Part shown: positions 20,889 through 31,269 of the stretch, piece by piece | How the letters are laid out: every line of letters begins with the position of its first letter | Numbering within the stretch: position 1 is the first letter of the stretch | DNA from: Portunus trituberculatus | Taxonomy: Eukaryota > Arthropoda > Malacostraca > Decapoda > Portunidae | Assembly (NCBI RefSeq): GCF_017591435.1 | Contig: NC_059304.1 | Span: 29,198,520 to 29,262,519 of the forward strand | Reading direction: 5' to 3' | DNA: 64,000 nt | The notes under the pieces: generated by a model | Database searches by the model: none | What the model was told of the DNA's origin: nothing | What the model saw: the letters and a program-made list of their open reading frames with translations, nothing else | Translations under genes and position numbers: made by a program

Positions 20889-21624
20889 CTCATATAGCTT
20901 TACACTTTTTTTTACTGAACCCATCATGCTTTTTTATTTTCTGTTAATCACTATCTCAAGGGACTCCAAGTCACTGCATGTCGCCTTCTTTACACCGGTA
21001 TCACTGTGACGCTACTCTTTGTAATTCATCCTTTTGGGGAGAATGTGTACAAGATTCTTGCTGCTCCAAGTAGCACATAGAATTGTTTTCTTGCCTTGTT
21101 CTTCCAAGTGCATATTTCAATAATATCCGTATCCATATTCAACTTCTATTCCACCGCAACTATTGTTTTCTTTTCCCAAATAATTTCCTCTTCACAGTTG
21201 TCAAACAGACTGGCACAACATATACAAGGATTGTCAGCCATCAGACAGTTCACATTTTTGCCACGTTACGACTACTATCATTATTATCTATCCCAAATGT
21301 CATTTTCTGCCAACTTCTCTTCTCATTTTTTTTCATATCTATAGTACAAATATTTCTTTCTTACCTTACTCTAAAGTTGTTCAGGTCTTGGAGGAATCTC
21401 TTCCTGAGTACCATTATGCTAATGTTAGTATTTATTTATTTATTCATTTATTTCCTTTGTTCTCATCCTAATCTTAATGCCACGATGTTTGTTCCATGGC
21501 GACTTCGTTCTCAACAATGAACTTCCTGTAGTACATTTTAACACGGTAAGGTACACGATTAGTATATTTCTATGTATGCTTTCTTTTTGTGCCACGAGAA
21601 AACAGCAGGTATGTGACCGAGCCG
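20889..21624. other. AT-rich 3' region of the gypsy element
   Basis: About 735 bases between the MITE and the right LTR. A 145-codon plus frame (21083-21520) is hydrophobic because the sequence is T-rich; no domain was recognised. It may hold a decayed third ORF or only untranslated sequence. Confidence 0.45.
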
Positions 21625-21846
21625 TCTTAGGGTATGAATTGCATAAAATTATTTTTCCCTCGTTTATACACACAGCCTTGAGAAATGTGGCGGATCTTAG
21701 TGAGAAGTTCCTATGAGTGCACATTCCTCTTTCCCATGCATGCACTTCCAAGGAGATTATGCTGAAATCAGTGTCCGTTCCCACAGGTTCAGTGAGAATC
21801 TCTGGTTACTGGATTATATGCATGTAATCATAACAGCATAGACATA
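21625..21846 (+). repeat. Right LTR of the gypsy element
   Basis: Direct repeat of 9188-9388 plus 11948-11984, starting TCTTAGGGTATGAATTG and ending at TA (21845-21846), where another DNA element begins. The left copy contains the equivalent TA near 11974-11976 without that insertion. Confidence 0.7.
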
Positions 21847-22191
21847 CAGGTAACTCTCAATTTACGCGATAGATGCGTTCCAAGAGGCATCGCGTATATC
21901 AAAATTTGCGTAAAACAAACTTGTAATTCTCATAAGAAACAACAGATAATAGGGAGGATGTGGGATGTGGTTCAAAATAAATTTGTACAAAATATTATTT
22001 GGCTAAATTAACATGTTTTTATTACAAGAATACTGCGCTTAACAAACAGGATAGGCGATGTCAAAGCTGTTCGTAGTGCGGAAATTCATAAAGCAGATGT
22101 AACTTTCCCATAGGAAATAATGGAAATAAGGGGGATGCGTTTTGGGCTGATCCCAACATACCACATGGGTTTAAAAAATAAAAAAAAAAAT

Positions 22192-23512
22192 TCTATTAGC
22201 TTTTTATAAATCTTGCCCCCAAGAAAGGATTATTTCTAATGCATAAAGTGAAATCTTACATAAAATACCAAAAAATAAAGCAGAGATGAGATCGCCCACA
22301 GATAAAGCAGAGACTCACGGCGACTTGGCCACTTCTTCTTCTTCTTGTGACCCTTTTAGCCTGCATGTTGTCTTTCACCACGAAATAAAATTTATCTTTC
22401 CACTCCTCTATTACCTGCTATAATGGATATCTTATCTTAGTATTCATATACGCTCATGCCATGAGGATAACCTCGACTCTGTAGCACTGAGTGATAGTGA
22501 ATTACTAATGAAATACTGCAGTATTTCATTAGTAATTCACTATCACTCAGTGCCACGGAGTCGAGTTTATCCTCATTGCATGATGTTACGGCTCACCCGT
22601 AACATACTCTACTACCATCACCTCCTCCGCTTGTTACCTCGTTCGCCACCACTCCGCCTCACCTTCCACATCACCGTCTCGTGAACCTTCCACGCCACCG
22701 TCTCATGAACCCTCCACGTCACCGTTTCATGAAGCCCCGCTACTGTCCCGAAGTTGGATTCACGCGGCCCCATTCGACTCAACCAGAAGTGTTAAGCCAG
22801 TTCTTGGCTTTCTGAAAAGCAAGTTGAGGTTCAGGCCTCAACCAGTGAACACAACGCCTCTTGAGTCTACCGTGGGATCAACCATCACCCAGCACTTCAC
22901 CACTGCGACACGTCATAAGTATCACTTCCCCTTGTCCCGTGTTTTCCACATTGCCTCTATATAGGATTAGGATTATTGTTAGATATTAAGTTGGGTTCTT
23001 CATTGTTGTATTTATTACTGTGTTATATGTATATGTGTATGTCATTTTCCTGTGTTTCATGTTATATATCTGTGTTTCATGTTATATCTATGTGTGTCAA
23101 TATCATTATGGGTTATTAAAATAGCTTTTTAAAGTGCCCCCTTTGTATTTCCTCACCAGTTGAACCTGCAGTGGTTTTTTTTTTTATTGTTATTGTTCAC
23201 CGGCTCCCCGATGCCAATCTTACCAGTTTAACCGGTGAACGTAACAATGAGCGTATATGAATATTAAAATATGATATCCATTATAGCAGGCAATAGAGGA
23301 GTCGAAACATAAATTTAATATCGTGGTGAAAGACAACACGCAGGCTAAAATGGTCATGAGAAGAAGAAGAAGCGGCTGAGTCGCCGTGAGTCTCCGCTTC
23401 GTCTGTCGCCAATCTCATCTCTGCTTTATTTTTTGGTATTCCATGTAAGATTTCACTTTATGCATTACAATCCTTTCTTGGGGGCAAGATTTGTAAAAAG
23501 CTAATAGAAATG
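22192..23512. repeat. Long inverted repeat (foldback), arms about 327 bases
   Basis: The left arm 22192-22518 pairs with 22519-22583 plus 23251-23512. The centre is CTGCAG at 22516-22521; about 60 bases either side are nearly perfect and farther out the arms remain highly similar (for example AAAGTGAAATCTTACAT on the left and its inverse at 23445). The right arm is split by a solo LTR. Transcription through it would give a long hairpin. Confidence 0.9.
22584..23246. mobile_element. Solo LTR inside the palindrome
   Basis: 663 bases starting TGTTACGGCTCACCCG and ending GGTGAACGTAACA, i.e. the TG...CA ends of an LTR with short inverse termini (TGTTACG/CGTAACA). Flanked by a 4-base duplication ATGA (22580-22583 and 23247-23250). 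No internal coding region, so it is either a solo LTR left by recombination or a small TRIM-like element. Removing it restores the palindrome arm. Confidence 0.8.
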
Positions 23513-23871
23513 TTGTTTTGTGAACATAAATGCATATGTAAGACAGTAACACCACCTCCAGAGGTGGTGTTCCCAGCAACCTCAGAGCAACCTGATAGCA
23601 ACCTTGTCACCGTCCCTTCAAGTGTTCATGGAAGCCATTTCGCTGCAGGAGGTTGGTCTAATGTTGTTAAAGAATCTTGGATCCAGCTCCAGGAGCGCTA
23701 GAGAGAGGCGGGGAGCCAGCCAATCACAGCGAAGCTGCCGCGTTAGGTCCCTCACCTGGCAAATTCAAACCCAGAAAATTCGCTAAAACGGATGTGGTTG
23801 TACATTATGCGAACTTTTTGGTCTAACTTTATATAGTACGTTAAACTGGAAATTCGTTAGACGAACGTTTG

Positions 23872-24399
23872 TTAACCCTCAAACTGGGGCGATCGCTTAT
23901 ATAATCAAGTCTCTCGAGTACTGTGACGCGGCGATCGCTTATGTAATCATGAATTTTCGCGGGTAATGTTTTGAATTTTCATGGCGCATTTCCCTTCAGA
24001 CCTGCTCTTGTGACTCCTCTCCACTTAGTGTTGCAATCATAAGGGCTCCAGATACTATAACAAGTGCCTCACTTGAGTTTTTACGGAAAAGTAGGAGACA
24101 CCTGGCAACTCCTCTTGACTCGTCGGGTAGAATCCAGCCTTGATTATCATAGAAAACGTAGAAAACTTTATGGGGAGACCAAATTATGCTATAGTTTATT
24201 ACTTCTATCTCAATCAAGAGATTATTGTTATCATATCAGCTTCTTATGGCATAGGGACAACAATCCTAGTAGCATTTTGAGCTGTGGTATTGTACTGAGG
24301 ACTTGTGTCATGCAGGACACACAGAGAAACACACACACACACACACACAGCTCTATCATACACAATACGTACAAAACATCTGCACAGTGAATTCGTGTC

Positions 24400-24435
<36 letters not shown>
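23872..24435. mobile_element. Left end of a TTAA-type element (TTAA-4), right end not found
   Basis: Begins TTAACCCTCAAACTGGGG; the block GGCGATCGCTTATATAATCA near 23889 is repeated as GGCGATCGCTTATGTAATCA near 23934, with the palindrome GCGATCGC in each. This is the same plan (TTAACCC start, two subterminal repeats) as TTAA-1, -2 and -3. No matching right end was located; it may be cut by the LINE copy A2. (CA)n tracts occur at 24330-24349 and 24406-24435. No coding sequence recognised. Confidence 0.5.
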
Positions 24436-24437
<2 letters not shown>

Positions 24438-24663
24438 GACATCGTCGATGGCGGATGTGGTCGCTGAGCTCCAGAGCAATCATCTCTAATTCTACAGTTA
24501 CCATTGCCTAAGAGTAACCAAGGTGGGAAAGGAGCTGGTAATGTTTGTCCCGTCTCCATATAGTCATGTTAACTGTTGATTAGCAAAATAATGTCCAGGG
24601 AAGGTGAATATAAACTGTAGCCTGCGTTTGAGCCATCAGCTGGTTTGTTTACATCTGCGCAAC

Positions 24664-25545
24664 ATGGCGGCCGTGAACTCGAAAGATGAATCAGACTTCA
24701 CAGGATTTCAAGGAATAATGGAGAAGAGCGCTTATGTGAAGAAAATTCTGGAGTTGGAAGGTAAAATTGAAACACTGTTTGAAAAGTATGGGGCCTGGAA
24801 ACGAGTTATGACAATGTAATGAAAGAGTGTGCCGATATGAAGAAGGAAAATGAAGTACTGAAAGAGGAAGTTAAGCTAATTAAAGTGAATTGCGAAAAAT
24901 GTGGAGAATCTCTAGGAAAAGTGATGGAGAAGCAGGCTGAATGGAAAAAAGTCAGGAAGTGGAAAGAAAGGAGGTAAATTACAAAGTTGCAAGTCTGGAA
25001 AAGGAAATCAAAGAGTCTGGGAGAAAACTTTGGGCCTTGCTGAAATTATAGATCAACAGATCATAGAAGAGAAGATTGCTGAGAAAGTGGTGAAGGTTAT
25101 TAAATCAAATGAGACATTGGTGAGGGAAACTGTAGACAAAAAGAGATGTGTGGTGATATTTGGTGTGGAGGAGGATAAGACACCGAGTAAAATGGAGAGA
25201 GAAAAACATAAAAAAGGTGATAAATAATATCATTAATGTGGTGCAGGAGGAAGGAAAAGACCTAGTACAAGAAATAGAGGACTTCCATAGAATTGGAAAG
25301 TTCACTGGAGAAGGTATGAGGCCAATAAGAATCAAACTTAAGTCACAAAAGGATGTAGATGAATTGGTGGAGAAGTCATGGAGGCTAGCCCAGCAGGAAA
25401 CAACAAGGAAGATTTGGTTGAGAAGAGATCTCGGTGAAAAGGAAAGAGAAATGTTAAATGAGTTGAGAAAGGAGGCTTTGAAAAAAATGAAGAGAGGACA
25501 GAAGAGGAGAAGAAAGAGTTTTTCTGGAGAATCTTGGATATGAGA
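24664..25545 (+). pseudogene. CR1-A2 ORF1, coiled coil with L1-ORF1-like C-terminus
   Basis: Starts MAAVNSKDESDFTGF. The middle (24720-25080) is rich in Lys/Glu with heptad-like pattern, a probable coiled coil. The C-terminal part (25160-25543) has DFHRIGK, then GMRPIRIKLKSQKDVDEL and LRRDLGEKEREMLNELR, reminiscent of the RRM/CTD segment of L1-type ORF1 proteins that bind RNA. Three frames are needed (24604-24819, 25030-25227, 25160-25543). Similar ORF1 remnants occur at 39808 and 47805 with the same RP-[IM]-K motif. Confidence 0.7.
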
Positions 25546-25553
25546 CTGAGGAA

Positions 25554-25785
25554 GTGGTTCATAACCCAGAAAAGTACAGCAAGAAAGGACTAAAGAAACT
25601 TACGTATGAGCGGAATGTAATGTATTCCAACATAAATGGAGTGATATCGGGGATTTTAGAACTCAACGATTACTTGAGGGACAAGAACCCAGATATTGTG
25701 GGTCTTACTGAAACAAAACTGAGAGAGGGAGAAGACCTGATGATGGTTGGAGAAGGGAAATATAATGTTTGGAAAAGAAATAACA
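25554..25785 (+). pseudogene. CR1-A2 ORF2 N-terminus
   Basis: The ORF2 start of family A: NVMYSNINGVISGIL and PDIVGLTETKL of the APE endonuclease. It is nearly identical to 2094-2325. Truncated after YNVWKRN by the insertion of B1, whose tail AACATAACATAACATAACAT follows directly. Confidence 0.85.
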
Positions 25786-26088
25786 TAACATAACATAACA
25801 TAAATAATAGGATAACAAAGGGCCACCAGGGCCCATCTAGGTTATCCTGTATCAGTCGCACAGCGACCTCGTCATCAGTACTTAAAGATACACTTAAAGT
25901 ACACAATACATTATATACTAATTCTAAATATTTGGGCCATTAACAGGGCTAAGTCCTGCAGCGAAATCCTCTATAATTTGTGGTCCCCATACATGGGGAT
26001 CATGTCTTATTTAACTATAGTAAATTTCTTATAAAACTATCATGCAGTGCTATACATAATTATAAATCTAATGAATTTAAGTGCTTAT

Positions 26089-27685
26089 CTAATCTGTTTT
26101 AAACATTGTCAAACTAGTGCTATTTACAACCGTCTCTGGCAATGCATTCCAGAAGTCTACCACTCTATGACTAAAGAAATATTTTCTTATATCTAACCTG
26201 CAGCCTTGCTTTCTAATCTTCCTGCCATGATTTCTAGTCCTATTTCCCTCCTCTAAGGTAAAGAAAGATCTCACATCTATGTAGTTTGTATCTGAGAACA
26301 TTTTAAATAACTCTATCATATCCCCTCTTATACATCTCCTCTCAAATGAAAACATGTTTAATTCCTTTAATCTATCTCTATGCTCCAGGCGCTTTATATC
26401 ATCCTAGTTGCTCTTCTCTGAACTGCTTCTAACATGTTGATATCCTGCCTATAGTGGGGTGACCAGGCCTGTATGCAATACTCTAAATGGGGCCTAACAT
26501 AGGAATTATATAAGCTACGCACCACTTCCTTACTTTTATAACTAACATTTCTATTTATAAAACCCAGGATCCTATTTGCCCTATTTCTTGCTTCTAAACA
26601 TTGCTTTGAAAATTTCATAGTCCTGTCTATCACTACTCCTAAATCCTTTCCTTCCTCTACTGCCTCTAGCCAACATCCTTCCATCTCATAGTTAAAGTTT
26701 GTGTTGTCTTTACCTAAATGCATAACCTGACACTTATCAGAATTAAACTCCATCTGCCAAATGTTTGCCCATGCTATCAGCCTGTCCAGGTCTCGTTGTA
26801 TTCTGTAATTGTCCTTTTCACCCTGTACTGCACATGCTATCTTAGTATCATCTGCAAACTTTGATACTTTGCTACTAATTCCTATATCTAAATTGTTAAT
26901 GTACACCAAGAAAAGAAGAGGTCCTAGCACTGATCCTTGGGGTACCCCACTAACCACTTCCTTCCACTCAGACATTGCCCCATTTAATACTACTCTCTGT
27001 TTCCTATCAGAAAGCCATTCACTAATCCAGTCAACTAACCTACCCCTATCCCATGTAGTCTCAATTTGTACACTAGCCTCCTATGCGGTACCTTATCAAA
27101 CGCCTTGCTAAAATCTAGATATATAACATCTATGCTATTTCCATCATCTAACTCCTTGGTAATATATTCTAAGATATCGAGCAAATTTGTAAGACAGGAC
27201 CTCCCTGATCTAAAGCCATGTTGGGTATCTCTAATTAATCTATTCTCATTTAAATGCTCCCAAATACTACCCTTAATGATTTTCTCTAGTATCTTACATA
27301 CTATACTAGTTAAACTGATCGGTCTATAATTATTCGCATCATCCTTCCTACCTTTTTTAAATATTGGTATAACATTAGCTAACTTCCAGTCCTGAGGTAT
27401 CTCAGCAAACCTAAGTGATCTTTCAAAGATTAACTTAAGTGCTTCAGAAATACTGTCTACACCCTCCCTAAGTACTCTGGCATGTTGCTCATCAGGATCA
27501 CTAGCTTTCCTATCGTCTAGTTCAAGATTAAATTTCCTAATAATTCCCGGTTTAATATCAATATTTTCTAAAGCTCTTAAACTACTCGTCGCACTGTTTG
27601 TAACAGGATTTCTTATTCTTTCCCTAGTAAATACTGATGAAAATTGTTCATTCAATAATTCTACTATGTCTTCATTTTGATCCAC
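26089..27685 (-). pseudogene. CR1-B1 reverse transcriptase and C-terminal domain
   Basis: Frame 27035-27685 covers FERSLRFAEIPQDWKLANVI, PIFKKG, HGFRSGRSC and VIYLDFSKAFDKVPH. Frame 26394-26975 covers GVPQGSVLGPLLFLVYIN and FADDTKI (FADD at 26847-26858), then RPHLEYCIQAWSPH. Frame 26089-26355 has the C-terminal IRKYFFSHRVVDFWNALPE, the usual end of CR1 ORF2. Two frameshifts (about 27035 and 26394) separate them; domains are otherwise complete, so decay is recent. Confidence 0.88.
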
Positions 27686-27795
27686 TACTACACCATCTTT
27701 TCTGAGTGCTCCAATCCTATCCTTATTTCTTTTATCACTGACCTTGTAATAACTATATAATTTTTTGGGATCTTTACTCCCAGCTCTAGCTAGTT

Positions 27796-28885
27796 TTATC
27801 TCTGCCTGCCTTTTACTTTTTTTATAACCTTACTCAAATCATCCCTGACCTGTCTGTACCTAATCAAATCTACATCTTCCCCACTTTTCTGCAACTCTCT
27901 ATATGCCCTCTTCTTCTCTCTGATCTGTCTACCTATCTCGTGAGTCCACCATAATGGCTTCCTGTTTCTCTGCCTTATATCTTTGTAAGGGATACACTGC
28001 ATCACTATACCCTTTACTACAACCTTAAAAATATCCCACATCTGTGCAGTTTTATTTCAAAACTATCTTCCCAGTTTACCTCTCCTAATAACTGACGTAA
28101 CCTACCATAATTGCCTTTCTGATAGTTTGGGACTCTAGTCTTATTCACTATATTATCCCTACTGGAATTAATGATAAATCTAATTATATGATGGTCACTG
28201 TTTGCTAAAGTCTCTCCTACCTCAACTTCCTTTAAACAATGCTCAATATTTGTTAGTACTATGTCTAAAACCTTCCTCCCCCTAGTAGGTTTATCTACCA
28301 TCTGCACTAAATAGTTATCCTGAAAACTTTCCATAAACTTATTTTCACTAGCATCTCCTACCATCCTCTCCCAGTTTACTGACTTAAGATTAAAATCCCC
28401 TAAGATAATTGTCTGACTAGTACAACCACTATTTATCTCATTTACCATAAGGTTGTCTACATCTGCTGACTGGTTAGGTGGTCTATAAAAAGCTCCTACT
28501 CTAATAACCTTACTTTTGTTTACTCTAACATCCAGCCATAAGGACTCTACTCTGTTATCTACCTTAATACCATTAACCTGACTGGAAATGAAGGATTTTT
28601 TTACATAAATAACTACTCCTCCACCTATCCTACCAATTCTCTGGTGTAAATACATAATGTATCCATCTACTTCATATTCTTTCCTATTTTCCTAAACTTT
28701 TCCTCATTTACCCATGCCTCTGTGACACATACAACATCTAAGTCCTCCTCAACTATATAACTAGATAACTCGTCCTTCTTGTTCTTAAGACTCCTGGCAT
28801 TTACATAAAAACATTTAAGTCCTGCTACCTTCCTAGATGCTGTCTCCTTATTTGGAATCCTAATCTTATTCTCTCCTATTTGCAC
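27796..28885 (-). pseudogene. CR1-B1 endonuclease and linker
   Basis: Frame 28667-28885 has FYVNARSLKNKKDEL and VCVTEAWVNEE (catalytic Glu); 28017-28655 has GGVVIYVKK, GAFYRPPNQSADV, ILGDFNLKSVNWE, LDIVLTNIEH and NSDHHIIRF, completing an APE-type endonuclease. 27796-28041 is the linker toward RT. A one-base shift near 28660 and another near 28030 break the frame. The endonuclease nicks target DNA in intact copies. Confidence 0.88.
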
Positions 28886-28969
28886 CTGGAAATCTTTCCT
28901 AATCTTTTTACTATCTCTGTTTATCCTATCTAATTTATGTCTAACATCTTCTGGAATGCATTTGCTACC

Positions 28970-30111
28970 TCACCCCCTACACTCCATCCCAACTCCCCCC
29001 TCCAGACATCCACTCAGCACATCCACACCCTTCCTACTCAGATGCACACCATCCCTAGCATACAAATCCCTTCGCCCATAGAACCTATCCCATACATCCA
29101 TAAAGCTGACATCCACATCCTTACACATCCCTTTTACCCGATCATTCACACCAATGGCCCTAGATAACCATTCCCTGCTAACATACACACGAGGCAAGAT
29201 TCCTGACACTACACACCTCCTACCACTCTCCCTTATCTTGCCTAACATTTCCGAAATCTTGCCACTAACTCCTCCGACCCACCTGCTCTGATATCGTTCC
29301 CACCTACGTGCAAAACTACTACACCCTCCCTCTCCATCCCCCAACTCTCTTCTGCACCTCCTCACTCACTGCCTTCACACCTGCACCAGGCATACACACG
29401 TTCGTCCTCCTATCCCTGTCTTTCCCACAGAAAGTGCTATCTAAGTACCTAACCTGAGAGTCACCCACCACACACACCTGAGGTGTGCTAGGCACAACCC
29501 TCCTCCTCCTCTCCTCTACCCCCTTCTCTCTCCTTTCACTCACCACAACCACCTCATTCACTTCACTCTCACTCTCCTCCTCCCCCTCCAACAAACCGAA
29601 CCTATTTTCACACTCAACAGGTTTAGTCCTATCCTCCCTAACTGCCTCCGCTTTCCTTCCCCTCGCAACCTGCCATCTCTGCCCATCCTGACTACTATCT
29701 TTCCCAGTCTGGCTCGCCTGCTCCCTCTTCCCCCACTCTACTCTTCCCGACAGAGGGCCAAGCCACCCTGTCGCCCTCAGAAGATCCAACCTTCGGCCTA
29801 ACACTGATCTCCTGCCTAATTTTTTCCACTGCCTCCCCAAGCCTCTTAACCTCCTCCTTCAACTCAAAGATGAGAACTTCGTTCGCACTTTTCTCCTCAC
29901 TTAGCTTTCTCATTTCTTCTCGCAATTCTCGGTGCTCAAGAGAAAGAACTAAATTCTCGCTCTTGAGCCTACACATCATACATTCAGAAAAGTCAACGAC
30001 CTTCCTGTCATGCCCACACATCTCACACACAACAAACTCGCCCAATCCCACCTCAACACTCTCTTTCACGCACTCAATCACACTCTGATATACCTCAGTA
30101 GCTACCGCCAT
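28970..30111 (-). pseudogene. CR1-B1 ORF1 with zinc-binding, coiled-coil and SGNH esterase-like domains
   Basis: Starts MAVATEVYQSV at 30111. Residues about 28-50 have CEMCGHDRK and CMMCRLKSEN, a four-Cys zinc-binding pattern. Residues 50-110 are heptad-rich. After a frameshift (29840-29319 frame), VVGDSQVRYLDS is SGNH block I; in another frame near 29290-29340 VVVLHVGGNDI is block III; in 28970-29365, DLYARDGVHLS supplies the Asp-x-x-His block V. So Ser (in GDSQ), Asn and Asp/His are all visible but spread over three frames. This is the known CR1 ORF1 plan; its role in retrotransposition is not settled. Confidence 0.8.
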
Positions 30112-30610
30112 ACTAATTTACAATCTGTTAACTCACGAACACTATATGTAGCTAACAGACAAATAAAAATACTTGGTGACAGCGGGGTGGGGGAACCACG
30201 GTGGTGGGGGGTCTAAGTGAGGTCAACTAATCCTCTTTCAAGGTCAACTTGATGGTTACAAGCCTAGTCTCCTCGCTCTACCAAAATACTTTTAACTCAC
30301 AAACACTGATTCTAACCACTATTTCACTCTAATCTAACACTTGCAGTACACACCTTCACTTCACTAACACTCAAAAGCACCACACATAGACACCAAGCAC
30401 AAACACCACTCGCTAACTATAAAAACAACAGCCAAAAACGGAGCGCACACACAACACGTCCACTCGCCACTGCAGCTACCAACGCTAGTGTAAGAGAGTT
30501 CCTGAACACACAACACTACCTCGTGACCGCTCATGGACAAGCAGAACATTGACTACAACAATGACTGGCTGGAGTGGCATCGTAGGGTAGGCGAGATGAC
30601 ACGTCCCCCA
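30112..30610 (-). other. Probable 5' UTR of CR1-B1
   Basis: About 500 bases upstream of the ORF1 Met, without open frames of note. Non-LTR elements carry their promoter here, but no motif can be named. The boundary with the plus-strand copy A3 at about 30622 is approximate. Confidence 0.5.
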
Positions 30611-30621
30611 GCATATTCCCC

Positions 30622-31150
30622 CCATGACTGACTGATTGAGTGGATGAAAAAATCAACACAGTACAGAGGAGACGAACCATCATTGCTTGAACTAGTATTC
30701 ACAAAGAAGCAGAGTCCCCTCCCAGTATACAATACCAGAGTTCAATGGGAAGAAATGATCATGTACCATTAGTATTGGAAATGCAGGAAGAGGATGTGAT
30801 AAGATACAGGGAGGGTTTAAAAAAACAAAGGTTAAATTATGCAAGAGCAAATTTTGAAAAGTTTAGACAATTTTTTGGTGGCATAGGATGGAGGAACATC
30901 ATGAATGGAAAGACAGTACAGGGAAAATATGAATTATTCCTACAGAAGTATAAAGAGAAAGTGAAGAAATACATAGAAATCTACAGAGTAAGGAAGAGTA
31001 TACAAGCATGGTACAATGGCAGATGTATAGAAAGTGAGAGGAAAAAGATAAAGCTTGAAAGAAACTCAAAAAGCAGAGAAATGAAAGCAACAGACAGCAG
31101 TATAAGGATACAAGAAATGAATATATTAAAGTAAGGAGAGAAGAAACTTT
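30622..31150 (+). pseudogene. CR1-A3 endonuclease end and linker
   Basis: Readings include YRGDEPSLLELVFTKK (equivalent of the SRLDLVF motif) and in frame 30745-31134 GRNDHVPLVLEMQ, where the usual SDH motif is NDH, then the Lys-rich linker ending KIKLERNSKSREMK. Broken frames on both sides. Confidence 0.7.
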
Positions 31151-31269
31151 GAGAAAGACATGGTGCAGAAAAGCGAAGATGAACTGAAGCTTTTCTACAA
31201 CTATATAAATGGTAAGATGAAAAATAAGGAAGCAATAGAAAAAAGCTAAAAGAGGGAAAATATACCAAA

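Larger units (their letters stand above)
9188..21846 (+). mobile_element. Decayed Ty3/gypsy LTR retrotransposon with many nested insertions
   Basis: A direct repeat (9188-9388 joined to 11948-11984, and 21625-21846) flanks plus-strand fragments of gag, protease, RT, RNase H and integrase between 15190 and 19911. The repeats share blocks such as TTAGGGTATGAATTG, CCCATGCATGCACTTC and CTGAAATCAGTGTCCGTTCC, and are diverged, so the element is old. The left LTR begins TGTTAGGG. Insertions are: a nested DNA transposon in the left LTR, Tigger elements at 11985-15183, a SINE in the integrase region and a Harbinger-like MITE after the integrase. No target duplication was identified. Confidence 0.75.
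21847..23871. mobile_element. DNA transposon remnant containing a giant palindrome
   Basis: Begins after TA with CAGGTAACTCTCAATTTACG, a Tigger/mariner-type end. A related block (CATAGGAAATAATGGAAATA near 22110) suggests two overlapping copies. The right end is not clear: 23800-23871 has similar AT-rich GTTAGACGAACG sequence, then a TTAA element begins. A short plus frame at 23510-23701 has no motif. The core is the palindrome at 22192-23512. Confidence 0.55.
24436..25785 (+). mobile_element. CR1-like LINE copy A2, 5' part
   Basis: Plus-strand 5' region, ORF1 and the first 55 codons of ORF2. It ends abruptly at 25785 where the minus-strand CR1 copy B1 begins; in A1 the same sequence continues beyond this point (2326 onward). 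The start is set after a (CA)n tract and is uncertain. About 228 bases of probable 5' UTR precede the ATG at 24664. Confidence 0.75.
25786..30610 (-). mobile_element. CR1 family B copy B1, near full length, minus strand
   Basis: Reads from a 5' region at 30610 through ORF1 (30111 to 28970) and ORF2 (about 28885 to 26090) to a 3' tail of (TTATG)n at 25786-25805. The RT C-terminal domain RPHLEYCIQAWSPH and ATRMI are classic CR1. ORF1 carries an SGNH esterase-like domain, as in vertebrate CR1. A second copy, 5'-truncated, is at 60257-63283 and is almost the same in sequence, differing mainly by short indels. Inserted in A2 at GGAAAAGAAAT. Confidence 0.9.

Noticed and set aside
21083..21520. 145-codon hydrophobic frame considered as a gypsy envelope protein
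   Set aside because: T-rich sequence gives Phe/Leu-rich translation by chance; no signal peptide, fusion peptide or cleavage motif could be recognised.
22584..23246. Two-LTR element inside the palindrome
   Set aside because: No internal direct repeat or coding region was found; a single LTR with ATGA duplication explains it.
28937..30216. Plus-strand frames with Pro/Thr/Ser-rich sequence
   Set aside because: They are shadows of the minus-strand CR1-B ORF1.
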